Shown here one piece after another: positions 27,252 to 36,664 of a DNA stretch of 64,000 bases. This stretch comes from Actinomadura sp. KC06 (lineage in GTDB: Bacteria; Actinomycetota; Actinomycetes; Streptosporangiales; Streptosporangiaceae). The notes beneath the pieces were generated by a model. That model worked only from the letters and a program-made list of their open reading frames with translations, did no database searches and was not told where the DNA came from. Both the position numbers and the translations under genes were made by a program. Each line of letters starts with the position of its first letter. The first letter of the stretch is position 1. Location of the stretch: NCBI RefSeq assembly GCF_004348735.1, contig NZ_SMKT01000004.1, positions 1 through 64,000 of the forward strand, given 5' to 3'.

Positions 27252-28376
27252 GTGAATACCGGGATATTGTGCCGGGCGACCGGTCCACGCCGGCATACGC
27301 CGGCCCGCACCCGGGAGCCCCCGCTGTCCACTCCCCGCAGACCAGGTGATCCCGCCGGACGCCGCCAGCCCGGGTACATCGGGCAGCCCGGCGCCGCGTC
27401 CCCTGACGCCTCCCGCCGCCGCACCTCCCCTTACGGTGACGAACTCGTCGCCAGTGGCCCCCGGCGCGACGCGCCCCGGCCGAGCCCGCCGTCCGGACGC
27501 CGCGCGCCGCACGACGACCACCGGCGGCCGCAGGGCGGCCGGCACTCTCAGAACGCCGGACGTCCGCCCCAGGGCGACGGTCGTCGACCCCAAGTCAAGG
27601 GGCGCGGGCGGGCGCGGCGCAGCATCGTTGTGGCCGTCACCGCGTCCAGCCTCGCCATCGGCGTCGGCGTCGCGATCGACCGGCTCCTGCTGCCGGAGCT
27701 GCGCTCGGAGCCGACCACCTCGGCCGGGCCCGAGGCGCGGACGCCCGACATCGTCGAGCCCGGGCCGCAGAGCGACCCGTCGACCGGGTCCGGGCCAGGG
27801 ACGGGCGCCGCGGGCGGCGGCAAGGCACCCGCGGGCGGCGGCGCTCCGGCGCCGAACGCGGACGTGCCGACGCCGCCGCTGAAGACGATGCGCGCGCCCG
27901 GCGGCGCGGCGGGCAAGCCGTCCGGGCCCGGCACGCCGCCCGAGACGGGCAGGGCACCGGGCGACGGCGCGCGCTCGCCCGGCGGATCGGGCGGGTCGTC
28001 CGGCGCGGAGGCGGCCGTGGTGTCGCTCACCAACGCCGAGCGCGCCAAGGCGGGCTGCGAGCCGCTGCACGTCGACCAGCGGCTCGTCACCGCGGCCCGC
28101 CGGCACTCCGCCGACATGGCGGCCAACGGCTACTTCGACCACACCTCGCGCAACGGCGACAGCCCGTGGAAGCGGATGGAGGACGCCGGCTACCCCAGCC
28201 CCGGCGCGGAGAACATCGCGAAGGGCTACTCGACCGCCGCGGCCGTGATGAAGGGATGGATGGACAGCCCGGGACACCGCGCCAACATCCTCAACTGCGA
28301 CCTGCGCGCCATCGGCGTCGGCAAGGCCTCAGGACCCGGCGGCCCGCTGTGGACACAGGACTTCGGCTGGAAATGA
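27252..28376 (+). CDS. Membrane-anchored CAP-domain protein
   Basis: 374 aa. A basic, Pro/Arg-rich cytosolic N-terminus (1-122), one membrane segment (about 124-147), a Pro/Gly/Ala linker (150-250) and a C-terminal CAP (SCP/PR-1) domain (about 256-374). The domain has HSADMAANGYFDHTS, a GAENIA box and WMDSPGHRANIL with two Cys that could pair. Bacterial CAP proteins are linked to cell-wall or matrix binding; activity is unsettled. GTG start is preceded by AGGGG. Divergent from rplM. Confidence 0.85.
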   Translation: MNTGILCRATGPRRHTPARTREPPLSTPRRPGDPAGRRQPGYIGQPGAASPDASRRRTSPYGDELVASGPRRDAPRPSPPSGRRAPHDDHRRPQGGRHSQNAGRPPQGDGRRPQVKGRGRARRSIVVAVTASSLAIGVGVAIDRLLLPELRSEPTTSAGPEARTPDIVEPGPQSDPSTGSGPGTGAAGGGKAPAGGGAPAPNADVPTPPLKTMRAPGGAAGKPSGPGTPPETGRAPGDGARSPGGSGGSSGAEAAVVSLTNAERAKAGCEPLHVDQRLVTAARRHSADMAANGYFDHTSRNGDSPWKRMEDAGYPSPGAENIAKGYSTAAAVMKGWMDSPGHRANILNCDLRAIGVGKASGPGGPLWTQDFGWK

Positions 28377-28386
28377 TCATGACCCT

Positions 28387-28448
28387 GACCTTCGCGAAAT
28401 CACCGGCGTCCGGTTCGCCCCCATGTCATGGTGGGTGTCGCGAAGGTC
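28387..28448. repeat. Perfect 11-bp inverted repeat GACCTTCGCGA/TCGCGAAGGTC
   Basis: Arms at 28387-28397 and 28438-28448 flank 40 bp in the 107-bp gap between the CAP gene and the next gene. It could fold as a terminator for the former or act as a paired operator for the latter, whose start is 36 bp beyond the right arm. Confidence 0.45.
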
Positions 28449-28483
28449 CAGAGCCCTGAACGAGGAACGGTAAGGTCCAAGCC

Positions 28484-29632
28484 ATGGGTTATCCGGGCGA
28501 TCAAGGCAAGCCCGGCGGCTGGCCCCCTCATCAGCAGCCGCCGCACGCGCCGTACGGACCCGGAGCCGAAGCGCCGCCGTACGGCCACGACAACGACGAA
28601 GCCCCCTTCGCGCCACGCGAGGAGGGGCCAGGTGCGATGCCGTTCGGCAACGAGCCTTTCGGTAGCGAATCCTTCGGCAACCAGTCCTCCGGCAATGAGC
28701 CGTACGGGAACGAGCCGTTCGGCGGCGAGCCGTACGGCGGGGCGGCGGATCAGACCGTCGCGTGGGCCGACGAGCCCGCCGCCGGGAACGCGCCTCCCTC
28801 CTTCCCGCCGGACCAGTCCTACGGGGCCTACGAAGGCGTGCCGCCAGGGCCTCCAGGGCCGTCCGGCGGTGATCCCTCCCGTGGCGGGCCGAACCCGCCC
28901 GAGCGGCGCCGCGGCCTGCCGCTCGTCATCGGCGGCGCGGCGGTCGCCGGGCTCCTGCTGATCGGCGGCGGCGTCGCGCTGTCGTCGGCACTGAAGGACG
29001 ACTCCGAGCCGGCGTCGCCGAAGGCCGCCGAGTCCAAGCAACCGCAGGGCACCCCGAGCCCGCCGCAGCCCGTCCTGGCGCCGGTGAAGCTGCAGAGCCG
29101 CACGACCGACCCGAAGCCGCTGACGCTCAAGGAGGTCTTCGGCAACGGGAAGTTCAAGGCGGGCAAGTACCGGTACGTCCGGACGGCCGTGGCCTCGACG
29201 AAGAACTGCACCGGCGTCGCGGGCGGCGCCAAGCTGGACAGGGTCCTCAAGAAGGGCGGCTGCACGCAGGCGCTACGGGCTACGTACGCGCTCACCACCG
29301 GCTCCCTCATCGGCACCGTCGGTGTGTTCAACCTCGAGAACCAGGCCGCGGCCGAGCAGGCCGTCAAGGCCGCCGCCGCCAAGGACGCCTTCCTGCTGGC
29401 GCTGCCCGGCAAGGGCGTCTCCAAGACCAACGGCAAGGGCGAGGCGCTCGGCACCTCCCAGGCGCGCGGACACTACCTGGTGATGACGTGGGTGCAGCGG
29501 CCGGACGGCAAGAAAATCGCGAGCAAGTACCATGCGGCCGTCCGTGTCTTCGGTACGCAGATGGTGAAGGGCAGCAACCTGGCCCTCGCCCTGCACTACA
29601 GAGAAACCGAAGGCAAACCCCTCCAAAAGTGA
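28484..29632 (+). CDS. Single-pass membrane protein with Pro/Gly-rich N-terminus (paralog A)
   Basis: 382 aa, not recognised. Residues 1-140 are Pro/Gly-rich and include six pentapeptides of the type FGNEP/YGNEP (54-83). RRR then precedes one membrane segment at about 145-169. A Ser/Pro linker leads to an extracytoplasmic domain of about 190 residues, with two Cys (NCTGVAGG, GGCTQALRATY) and a GHYLVMTWVQRPDGKK stretch. The C-terminal domain matches that of the next gene in order and motif, so the two look like diverged duplicates. Confidence 0.75.
   Translation: MGYPGDQGKPGGWPPHQQPPHAPYGPGAEAPPYGHDNDEAPFAPREEGPGAMPFGNEPFGSESFGNQSSGNEPYGNEPFGGEPYGGAADQTVAWADEPAAGNAPPSFPPDQSYGAYEGVPPGPPGPSGGDPSRGGPNPPERRRGLPLVIGGAAVAGLLLIGGGVALSSALKDDSEPASPKAAESKQPQGTPSPPQPVLAPVKLQSRTTDPKPLTLKEVFGNGKFKAGKYRYVRTAVASTKNCTGVAGGAKLDRVLKKGGCTQALRATYALTTGSLIGTVGVFNLENQAAAEQAVKAAAAKDAFLLALPGKGVSKTNGKGEALGTSQARGHYLVMTWVQRPDGKKIASKYHAAVRVFGTQMVKGSNLALALHYRETEGKPLQK
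28643..28741 (+). repeat. 15-bp coding repeat (FGNEP-type pentapeptide)
   Basis: Six contiguous units FGNEP, FGSES, FGNQS, SGNEP, YGNEP, FGGEP followed by YGG at residues 54-86 of paralog A. Confidence 0.8.
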
Positions 29633-29656
29633 CCCGTTTGAATACCCTCTCTGCCT

Positions 29657-31330
29657 ATGTCTGGACCTAGAGACACCCGGGAGTCCGCCGAGCCGGCGGG
29701 GACGTCCGACGTCCTCGCCGACCCGGTGCCGCCCAGCTTCGGCGGCGCGGTGCCCCCGGCCGCCGGGCCGCCCCCCGCCGACGCGGCTCCCGCCGACGCG
29801 CCCTCCGCCGAAACGCCCTCCGCCGACGCCTCGATCGCGGAGGAGGCGCCGCACGCCTCCATCAGGCCGCCCGCGTTCGGCCTTGAGGCTCCCTGGTGGG
29901 CCGCCGAGTCCTCCGACGCGGCCCCGCCCGCCGAGGCCGAGGACACGCCTCCCGAAGACGCCCCCGCCGCAGAGGGCGGACGACCCGCACAAGAAGCACC
30001 GGCGGACGAGCCCGAGCCCGAGGAGATCGTCTTCGGCGCGGTGCCCGCCGCGCCCGCCGAGGACCGTCCGGCCGGGATTGAGACCACCGACCTCCCGCCC
30101 GGGAGGCTCGTCGCCGGAGTCGGCGTCCCCAGCGTCGACTCCCGCCGCGCCGTGCCCGCCGCGCCGATCGTGAAGCGTCCGCCCGCCGGCGGCGACACCG
30201 ATCCCGACGGCTTCCCGCCCGTCCGTCCAGCGGACGATGCCGCACCGGAGGAGACCGCTGTGGACGCTCCCGTGGAACAGCGACCCGCCCAGGAAACCGT
30301 CACGGCGCCGCTCGCGCCGCCCGAGGCAGACCCCGCGTTCGAGAAGGCCAAGGAGGCCGAGAACGCGTCGTCCGCGTCGCTGGCGCCGGTTCTCGTGCCG
30401 GACGCGATCCTGCCGCCCGGCGTCGAGCCGCCCACCGGCAGCGGACCGTTCCCGCAGACCGAGGCCCCCGGGAACGCCGGGAACGCCGCGAACACCGGTA
30501 ACGCCGCGGCGACCGCCGAGCAGCCACCGGTGATCACGCCGATCTACCACGCCGAGGGCGGCGCCCCGATCGACACACCGCCGCCGCCCGGACGTCCCCC
30601 GCATCGCGGCGCGGGCGGCGGCAGCAGGCGCAGGCCGCTGCTGATCGGCGGGGTCGCGGCGGCCGTCCTCGCCGCCACCGCCGCCCTGTTCGTCATCGGC
30701 GGGCCGGGCTCCAGCGGCGACGAGGGCAAGGGCGGCCAGGCCGTCGAGTCCCCCGCCGCGACGTCCACGCCGGCGGGCACCCCGCCGGGCACCGCCGTCC
30801 CGTCCACGCCCGTGGACATCACGAACGAGAAGAGCGACACCAAGGACCTGGCGTTCCGCGACGTGTTCCCCACCGAGGTCATCAAGCTCGGCGGACGGAC
30901 CTTCACCCGCGAGCGCTGGTCCCTGAACCGCGAGCCGTCGTACGCGGCCAGGGGCGCGATGCTCAAGGCGCTGGAGCGCGAGCAGTGCCGCAAGATCGTC
31001 CGCGCGACGTACATCGACCGGAAGAGCTCGCTCGCCGTCACGTCCGGAATCGCGGTGATGCCGACGAAGGAGGCCGCGCTCGCGATCAGCAAGGCCGGGA
31101 ACCCCGCCAAGTACGAGTGGTTCCGCGGCATGGGCGGCAAGAACGCCCCGGACCTGGACCGCGCCGGCGGATACGCCGCCACGACCGTCCGCGGCCGGTA
31201 CGTCGCCTACGCCTACGTTCAGTGGGCGAACGGCAAGAAGGCCGAGCCCGGCGACCAGACGATCAGGCAGGCCGCCCAGCAGTTCCTGGACTACGACCTG
31301 CGCCCGATCATCGCCCGCGCCGGAAGCTGA
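29657..31330 (+). CDS. Single-pass membrane protein with acidic Pro/Ala N-terminus (paralog B)
   Basis: 557 aa, not recognised. A 320-residue acidic, Pro/Ala-rich N-terminal region with no repeats of fixed length, then RRRP and one membrane segment (about 326-348), a linker and a C-terminal domain of about 190 residues. LAFRDVFP, CRKIVRATYIDRKSSLAV and GRYVAYAYVQWANGKK align with LTLKEVFG, CTQALRATYALTTGSL and GHYLVMTWVQRPDGKK of paralog A. Starts 24 bp after it and is probably in the same operon; no clear ribosome-binding site at the ATG. Confidence 0.75.
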   Translation: MSGPRDTRESAEPAGTSDVLADPVPPSFGGAVPPAAGPPPADAAPADAPSAETPSADASIAEEAPHASIRPPAFGLEAPWWAAESSDAAPPAEAEDTPPEDAPAAEGGRPAQEAPADEPEPEEIVFGAVPAAPAEDRPAGIETTDLPPGRLVAGVGVPSVDSRRAVPAAPIVKRPPAGGDTDPDGFPPVRPADDAAPEETAVDAPVEQRPAQETVTAPLAPPEADPAFEKAKEAENASSASLAPVLVPDAILPPGVEPPTGSGPFPQTEAPGNAGNAANTGNAAATAEQPPVITPIYHAEGGAPIDTPPPPGRPPHRGAGGGSRRRPLLIGGVAAAVLAATAALFVIGGPGSSGDEGKGGQAVESPAATSTPAGTPPGTAVPSTPVDITNEKSDTKDLAFRDVFPTEVIKLGGRTFTRERWSLNREPSYAARGAMLKALEREQCRKIVRATYIDRKSSLAVTSGIAVMPTKEAALAISKAGNPAKYEWFRGMGGKNAPDLDRAGGYAATTVRGRYVAYAYVQWANGKKAEPGDQTIRQAAQQFLDYDLRPIIARAGS

Positions 31331-31361
31331 CCCACGCCATAGACGGCCGCCGCACCGTGCG

Positions 31362-32300
31362 CTAGGAGGTTTCCCTCTCGGACGAGGGGCCGGAGCCTTC
31401 TCCGGTCGCCGCGGCCTCCGCCGCTGCGGCTTCCGCGGCCGCGGCGGCGTTGAGCGTCCGGACGCGGCGCGTCTCCTGGGCGCGCTTGGCCATGCTGTCG
31501 TCCTCCGGGTAGCGGATCTCCTCCAGCGACAGCCCGTGCGCGGGTGCCACGTTCACACCGGAGTCGCGGACGCGTGCCGCGAGCACCTCGGCCGGCCATT
31601 CCACCTCGCGCCGCCCGTCCCCGACCATCAGCAGCGCCCCGACCAGCGCGCGGACCATCGAATGGCAGAACGCGTCGGCCTCCACGGTCGCGAGCGCCAG
31701 GTGCGGGTCGCGGTCGTCGCGGGCCCACTCGTAGCGCAGCAGCTCCCGGATGGTCGTCGCACCCTCCCGCCTTCGGCAGTAGGCGGCAAAGTCCTGCTCG
31801 CCCAGCAGCCGCCGCGCGGCATCATTCATGCGGGCCAGGTTCAGCGGACGCGGATGCCAGAGCACGTCGTGGCGGCGCAGCGGCTCCACCCCGACGGGGT
31901 TGTCGCACACCCGGTACACGTAGCGGCGGGACAGGGCGGAGAACCGCGCGTCGAACCCCTCCGGGGCGATGGACACGCGCCACACCCGCACGTCCGGCGG
32001 CAGCAGCCCGGCGAGCCGCCGCGGCATCGTCCCGTTGATCGCCGAGTACGCGGCGACCGGCACCACCAGGTGGGCCACCTGGCCCCGGGCGTGGACGCCG
32101 GCGTCCGTCCGGCCGGCGACGGTGAGCATGGGCGGCGGGTCCAGGCGCAGCATGCGGGCCAGCGCGTCCTCGATGACGCCCTGGACGGTCCGCTGGTTCG
32201 GCTGCCTCGCCCAGCCCGCGAAGTCCGACCCGTCATAGGAGATATCGAGCCGGAGTCGTACCAAAGCGGTCATGTCAGCTGAGCTGTCCTTCTCTGTCAC
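31362..32300 (-). CDS. truA: tRNA pseudouridine synthase A
   Basis: 312 aa; makes pseudouridine at positions 38-40 of tRNA anticodon stems. Catalytic Asp lies in [10 protein letters not shown], with [12 protein letters not shown] near the N-terminus. The last 45 residues are an Ala/Glu-rich tail beyond the family core. Start is uncertain: GTG 32300 (used) or ATG 32273, which starts [10 protein letters not shown]. Located after rplQ as in other actinobacteria, but a terminator separates them. Confidence 0.95.
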   Translation of the reverse strand: MTEKDSSADMTALVRLRLDISYDGSDFAGWARQPNQRTVQGVIEDALARMLRLDPPPMLTVAGRTDAGVHARGQVAHLVVPVAAYSAINGTMPRRLAGLLPPDVRVWRVSIAPEGFDARFSALSRRYVYRVCDNPVGVEPLRRHDVLWHPRPLNLARMNDAARRLLGEQDFAAYCRRREGATTIRELLRYEWARDDRDPHLALATVEADAFCHSMVRALVGALLMVGDGRREVEWPAEVLAARVRDSGVNVAPAHGLSLEEIRYPEDDSMAKRAQETRRVRTLNAAAAAEAAAAEAAATGEGSGPSSERETS

Positions 32301-32414
32301 TCCCCGTCCGTTCTCCCGATGAGCCGCCCCGCCCTACGGGAACCCCCCTGACACGCTCCCCTGCGAATGCTCGCCCGCCTGCCATGACCATGCGATCAAG
32401 TCTGGCAAAGAAGA

Positions 32415-32446
32415 GGGCCCGCCGTCCTGTACCGGACGGCGGACCC
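32415..32446 (-). terminator. Intrinsic terminator of the alpha operon
   Basis: GGGCCCGCCGTCC and GGACGGCGGACCC (32415-32427/32434-32446) form a 13-bp stem with one mismatch and a 6-base loop. Read on the minus strand it is followed by CTCTTCTTTG, a pyrimidine-rich tail. It lies about 100 bp after the rplQ stop. Confidence 0.75.
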
Positions 32447-32543
32447 AAACCATCATGTCGGCCTAGACCATTAATGGATTAGCCAAGGGGTCAGATCACC
32501 CCCATATGCACGGGGTGCGAGACCGACGGTCTGCAGCCAGAGG

Positions 32544-33098
32544 CTACTCGTCCTTCTTCGCTTCGGCGTCGGCGCCGGTGTCGTCGCCCTCGGTCTCCTC
32601 GGCGTCGGTGTCCTCGGCCTTGGTGTCCTCGGCCTTGCTGAGGGTCACCTCGTCCTCGGCGGGAAGGTCGACGTCCTCGCTCGCCTTCGCGGGCGCGGCC
32701 TTGGTGGTGGACGCGGCCTTGGCGGTCGAGACCGACGGCATCTGCTCCTGCACCAGCTCGATCACGGCCATCGGCGCGTTGTCGCCCTTGCGGGGGCCGA
32801 TCTTCGTGATGCGGGTGTAGCCGCCGGGGCGGTTCTCGAAGCGCGGCGCGATCTCGGTGAAGAGCTCGTGCACGACGCCCTTGTCGCGGATCGTCCGGGC
32901 CACCAGGCGCCTGTTGTGCAGGTCGCCCTTCTTGGCCTTGGTGATCAGCTTCTCGGCCAGCGGACGCACCCGCCGGGCCTTGGCCTCGGTGGTGGTGATG
33001 CGGCCGTGCTCGAACAGCGCCGTCGCCAGGTTCGCCAGGATGAGGCGCTGGTGAGCGGGGCTGCCGCCGAAGCGGGCGCCCTTGGTGGGCTTGGGCAT
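32544..33098 (-). CDS. rplQ: 50S ribosomal protein L17
   Basis: 184 aa. The conserved L17 core ([17 protein letters not shown] to about residue 120) is followed by an unusual 55-60-residue tail rich in Ala, Glu, Asp, Lys and Thr. Such acidic tails occur in actinobacterial L17; their role is unknown. ATG 33098 is chosen for the GGAAGG seven bases upstream. Last ribosomal gene of the alpha operon. Confidence 0.97.
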   Translation of the reverse strand: MPKPTKGARFGGSPAHQRLILANLATALFEHGRITTTEAKARRVRPLAEKLITKAKKGDLHNRRLVARTIRDKGVVHELFTEIAPRFENRPGGYTRITKIGPRKGDNAPMAVIELVQEQMPSVSTAKAASTTKAAPAKASEDVDLPAEDEVTLSKAEDTKAEDTDAEETEGDDTGADAEAKKDE

Positions 33099-33193
33099 TG
33101 TGCTTCCTTCCTGCACCGGCCGTGTCAGGTACCGGTGTCAGCTGGTCCCGGGACGGCCGGGGAACGCGCCCCCGGCCGTCCGGGATCTGGTTT

Positions 33194-34207
33194 CTAGTAC
33201 TGCTCGGTCTCGGCGTAGCTCTGGTCGTCGTCGCTGTAGCTGTCGGCCGCCGCGCTCGGGTCGAACCCGGGCGGGGAGTCCTTCAGCGACAGGCCCATGT
33301 CGTTGAGCTTCTGCTTGACCTCTTCGATCGACTTGGCGCCGAAGTTCCTTATGTCGAGCAGGTCCTGCTCGGAGCGGGCGACGAGTTCGCCCACCGAGTG
33401 GATGCCCTCGCGCTTCAGGCAGTTGTAGGAGCGGACGGTGAGGTTCAGCTCCTCGATCGGCAGGGCCAGGTCGGCGGCGAGCGCCGCGTCCGTCGGGGAC
33501 GGGCCCATGTCGATGCCCTCGGCCTCGACGTTGAGCTCCCGGGCCAGCCCGAACAGCTCGACGAGGGTCTTGCCGGCGGACGCGACCGCGTCGCGCGGCA
33601 GCATCGCCTGCTTGGTCTCCACGTCCAGGATGAGGCGGTCGAAGTCGGTGCGCTGCTCGACGCGGGTCGCCTCGACCTTGTAGGTGACCTTCAGCACGGG
33701 CGAGTAGATGGAGTCGATCGGGATCCGGCCGATCTCCTGGCCCGGCTGCTTGTTCTGCGCGGCGGAGACATAGCCGCGGCCGCGCTCGACCGTCAGCTCC
33801 ATCTCCAGCTTGGCCTTGTTGTTCAGCGTGGCGATGTGCAGGTCGGGGTTGTGCACCTCGACGCCCGCGGGCGGCGCGATGTCGGCCGCGGTGACCTCGC
33901 CCGGGCCCTGCTTGCGCAGGTACATGACCACCGGCTCGTCGTGCTCGGACGAGACGACGAGCTCCTTGAGGTTCAGGATGATGTCGGTGACGTCCTCCTT
34001 CACCCCCGGAACGGTGGAGAACTCGTGGAGGACGCCCTCGATGCGGATGCTGGTGACGGCCGCACCGGGGATCGAGGAGAGCAGGGTGCGACGCAGCGAG
34101 TTGCCGATCGTGTAGCCGAAGCCCGGCTCCAGCGGCTCGATGGTGAACCGCGACCGGTACTCGTCGACCTGCTCTTCGGTGAGAGTCGGACGCTGAGCGA
34201 TGAGCAT
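33194..34207 (-). CDS. rpoA: RNA polymerase alpha subunit
   Basis: 337 aa. N-terminal assembly domain with [23 protein letters not shown]; flexible linker; C-terminal DNA/activator-binding domain with [23 protein letters not shown] (two HhH-like helices) and an acidic Ser/Asp/Tyr tail. Part of infA-rpmJ-rpsM-rpsK-rpsD-rpoA-rplQ. The 112-bp gap to rpsD holds an inverted repeat. Confidence 0.98.
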   Translation of the reverse strand: MLIAQRPTLTEEQVDEYRSRFTIEPLEPGFGYTIGNSLRRTLLSSIPGAAVTSIRIEGVLHEFSTVPGVKEDVTDIILNLKELVVSSEHDEPVVMYLRKQGPGEVTAADIAPPAGVEVHNPDLHIATLNNKAKLEMELTVERGRGYVSAAQNKQPGQEIGRIPIDSIYSPVLKVTYKVEATRVEQRTDFDRLILDVETKQAMLPRDAVASAGKTLVELFGLARELNVEAEGIDMGPSPTDAALAADLALPIEELNLTVRSYNCLKREGIHSVGELVARSEQDLLDIRNFGAKSIEEVKQKLNDMGLSLKDSPPGFDPSAAADSYSDDDQSYAETEQY

Positions 34208-34270
34208 GGTGGTGCCTTCTTTCCGCGGTGCCCGCTATTTGACTACCGCGACTGTGAGTGTTCCCCGATT

Positions 34271-34308
34271 CGCCGGGATCCCACGGATGACACCGCGGAA
34301 TCCCGGCG
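34271..34308. repeat. Inverted repeat between rpsD and rpoA
   Basis: CGCCGGGAT/ATCCCGGCG, perfect 9-bp arms with a 20-base loop, just downstream of the rpsD stop. May stabilise or attenuate the mRNA between S4 and rpoA, the junction where S4 autoregulation acts in other bacteria (inference). Confidence 0.45.
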
Positions 34309-34319
34309 GAGCCGAGTCT

Positions 34320-34946
34320 CTACTTCGAGTAGTACTCGACGATGAGCTGCTCCTGGATGGGAGCGTCGATCTGCTGCCGGACCGGCATCGAGTGCACGAG
34401 GACCCGCATCTTCTCGCCGTCCACCCCGAGCCACGCCGGGACGGGACGGTCGCCGACCTCGGCCTTGGCGACCTGGAACGGGACCATCTCCAGCGACTTC
34501 GGCTTGACGTCGACGATGTCGGCCTCGGTCACCAGCGCCGACGGGATGTTGACCTTCTTGCCGTTGACCCTGATGTGGCCGTGGCGGATGAGCTGGCGGG
34601 CCATGTCGCGGGACTTGGCGAAGCCCGCGCGGTAGACCACGTTGTCGAGGCGGCGCTCCAGGAGGGCGAGCATGTTCTCGCCCGTCTTGCCCTGCTGGCG
34701 GTTCGCCTCGACGTAGTAGTTGTGGAACTGCCGCTCCAGCACGCCGTAGATGCGCCGCGCCTTCTGCTTCTCGCGAAGCTGCAGCAGGTACTCGGTCTCC
34801 TTCGGCCGGCCGCGTCCGTGCTCACCCGGCGGGTAGGGACGGATCTCGATCGGGCACTTGGGGCCCTCGCACTTGCTGCCCTTGAGGAACAGCTTCATCT
34901 TCTCGCGGCGGCAGAGCTTGCAGTCCGCACCGGTGTAACGAGCCAT
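34320..34946 (-). CDS. rpsD: 30S ribosomal protein S4 (zinc-binding, C+ form)
   Basis: 208 aa. Cys9, Cys12, Cys26 and Cys31 form the CxxC-x13-C-x4-C zinc site of C+ S4. The S4 RNA-binding domain (RLDNVVYRAGFAKSRDMARQ) follows. S4 is a primary 16S rRNA binder and often represses its own operon. It sits in the alpha operon between rpsK and rpoA, as in mycobacteria. Confidence 0.98.
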   Translation of the reverse strand: MARYTGADCKLCRREKMKLFLKGSKCEGPKCPIEIRPYPPGEHGRGRPKETEYLLQLREKQKARRIYGVLERQFHNYYVEANRQQGKTGENMLALLERRLDNVVYRAGFAKSRDMARQLIRHGHIRVNGKKVNIPSALVTEADIVDVKPKSLEMVPFQVAKAEVGDRPVPAWLGVDGEKMRVLVHSMPVRQQIDAPIQEQLIVEYYSK

Positions 34947-34966
34947 TGTCTTAGATCTCCCCTGCC

Positions 34967-35368
34967 TCAGACCCGGCGACGCTTGGGCGGGCGGCAGCCG
35001 TTGTGCGGAACGGGCGTGACGTCCTGGATCGAGCCCACCTCGAGGCCGGTCGCCTGCAGCGACCGGATGGCGGTCTCGCGGCCCGAGCCCGGGCCCTTCA
35101 CGAAGACGTCGACCTTGCGCATCCCGTGCTCCATCGCGCGCCGGGCGGCGGCCTCGGCGGCCTGCTGCGCGGCGAACGGCGTGGACTTGCGGGAGCCCTT
35201 GAAGCCGACGTGGCCGGACGAGGCCCAGGAGATCACGTTGCCGTTGGGGTCGGTGATCGAGACGATCGTGTTGTTGAACGTGCTCTTGATGTGGGCGTGC
35301 CCGTGAGCGACGTTCTTCTTTTCCTTGCGGCGCACCTTCTTCGCGCCGACACGGCTTTTAGGAGGCAT
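34967..35368 (-). CDS. rpsK: 30S ribosomal protein S11
   Basis: 133 aa, platform protein of the small subunit. Lys/Arg-rich N-terminus, [15 protein letters not shown] and the universal C-terminal [11 protein letters not shown] are present. Between rpsM and rpsD in the alpha operon. Confidence 0.98.
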   Translation of the reverse strand: MPPKSRVGAKKVRRKEKKNVAHGHAHIKSTFNNTIVSITDPNGNVISWASSGHVGFKGSRKSTPFAAQQAAEAAARRAMEHGMRKVDVFVKGPGSGRETAIRSLQATGLEVGSIQDVTPVPHNGCRPPKRRRV

Positions 35369-35416
35369 CTGCTCTCTCTACTCTTGAGGTCATCGATCCG
35401 GAGGACCGACTCCGGA

Positions 35417-35797
35417 CTACTTCTTGCCGGCCTTCTTCTTGCCGGCCACGGTCTTCTTCTTGCCCTTGCGGGTGCGCGCGTTGGTCTGCGTGCGCTGACC
35501 GTGCACGGGAAGCCCGCGGCGGTGCCGGACGCCCTGGTAGCACCCGATCTCGATCTTGCGGCGAATGTCCGCCTGGACCTCGCGGCGAAGATCACCCTCG
35601 ATCTTGTAGTTCGCCTCGATCCAGTCGCGGAGCTTCACCATCTCGTCGTCGCCGAGCTGGTGCACCCGCATGTCGCCGCTGATCTCGGTGCCCGCGAGGG
35701 TTTCGAGCGCGCGCGTCCGGCCGATGCCGAAGATGTAGGTGAGAGCGACCTCCAGGCGCTTTTCGCGCGGGAGGTCGACGCCGAGGAGGCGTGCCAT
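35417..35797 (-). CDS. rpsM: 30S ribosomal protein S13
   Basis: 126 aa. [21 protein letters not shown] start, [32 protein letters not shown] core and a Lys-rich C-terminal tail that contacts tRNA. ATG 35797 is chosen over longer frames because it gives the universal MAR(I/L)xGVD N-terminus. About 200 bp separate it from rpmJ, with no gene seen in between. Confidence 0.98.
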   Translation of the reverse strand: MARLLGVDLPREKRLEVALTYIFGIGRTRALETLAGTEISGDMRVHQLGDDEMVKLRDWIEANYKIEGDLRREVQADIRRKIEIGCYQGVRHRRGLPVHGQRTQTNARTRKGKKKTVAGKKKAGKK

Positions 35798-35996
35798 GTG
35801 GGCAGTTCCCTTTCGTTGCGCGGAGGTATGGACGCATCGCGTCCGCGAACACCCTGCCCGGGTGGCGGCCCCGGCCTCCGACGATCCGGGGGTGGTCCTC
35901 ACACGGCGGTGCCGCACGAACCGATCTTTCGACGGTCGTACGGCTGCCCGTGTGAAGGTTGCGATGCGCTAGCTGTTGTGCCGCGCCCGGCCTGTG

Positions 35997-36110
35997 TCAG
36001 CCCTGGCGCTGCTTGTGGCGCGGGTCAGAGCAGATGACCATGACCCGGCCGTGCCGCCGGATGATCCGGCAGTTCTTGCAGATCTTCTTGACGCTCGGCT
36101 TGACCTTCAC
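35997..36110 (-). CDS. rpmJ: 50S ribosomal protein L36 (zinc-binding form)
   Basis: Only 37 aa. GTG start gives [15 protein letters not shown]; Cys11, Cys14, Cys27 and His32 form the zinc site. Ends HKQRQG. Sits between infA and rpsM in the normal order of the alpha operon. Confidence 0.95.
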   Translation of the reverse strand: MKVKPSVKKICKNCRIIRRHGRVMVICSDPRHKQRQG

Positions 36111-36176
36111 TGGGTCTCCTAGAGATCAGGGTCACCCCCGCGCCGCCACGCACGGGGAAGGCAACCCCAGTGGGAT

Positions 36177-36398
36177 TCACTTGTAGCGGTAGACGATCCG
36201 ACCGCGCGTGAGGTCGTAGGGGCTCAACTCCACAACGACGCGGTCGTCCGGCAGGATCCGGATGTAGTGCATCCGCATCTTGCCGCTGATGTGGGCGAGC
36301 ACCTTGTGCCCGTTGTCGAGCTCCACCCGGAACATGGCGTTCGGGAGGGACTCGATGACGGTGCCCTCGATCTCGATGGCCCCTTCTTTCTTGGGCAT
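36177..36398 (-). CDS. infA: Translation initiation factor IF-1
   Basis: 73-aa single OB-fold protein that occupies the A site during initiation. [20 protein letters not shown] and the end RGRIVYRYK match the family exactly. It heads the alpha operon; the 266-bp gap to the divergent DNA-binding gene must hold its promoter. TTCGCA, an 18-base spacer and TAGACT on the minus strand near 36535-36565 is a weak candidate. Confidence 0.98.
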   Translation of the reverse strand: MPKKEGAIEIEGTVIESLPNAMFRVELDNGHKVLAHISGKMRMHYIRILPDDRVVVELSPYDLTRGRIVYRYK

Positions 36399-36664
36399 GT
36401 CCTCCGCGCTTCACTGATCGGCTCATTGGACTCGGCCCGGCTCCCGGAGGAGAATCGACCGCAATCCACAATCCACACCGCGACGCGGGAGGCGTCAGGA
36501 AGGGGAATCAGACGGTCGGCGACGGACCGACTAAGGAGTCTACGTCAACCGGCCGTCCAATGCGAAATCAGCGCATGACACGGGTCCGGAGACTCCTCCC
36601 GACCCAAGCATACATCGCGTGCGCGTTGTACCTTTCAGGAGAGATACGTTCGAGGAGGATCAGC

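Noticed and set aside
27143..27349. Small + strand frame overlapping the CAP start
   Set aside because: Out of frame with the CAP gene, poor composition, spans the promoter region.
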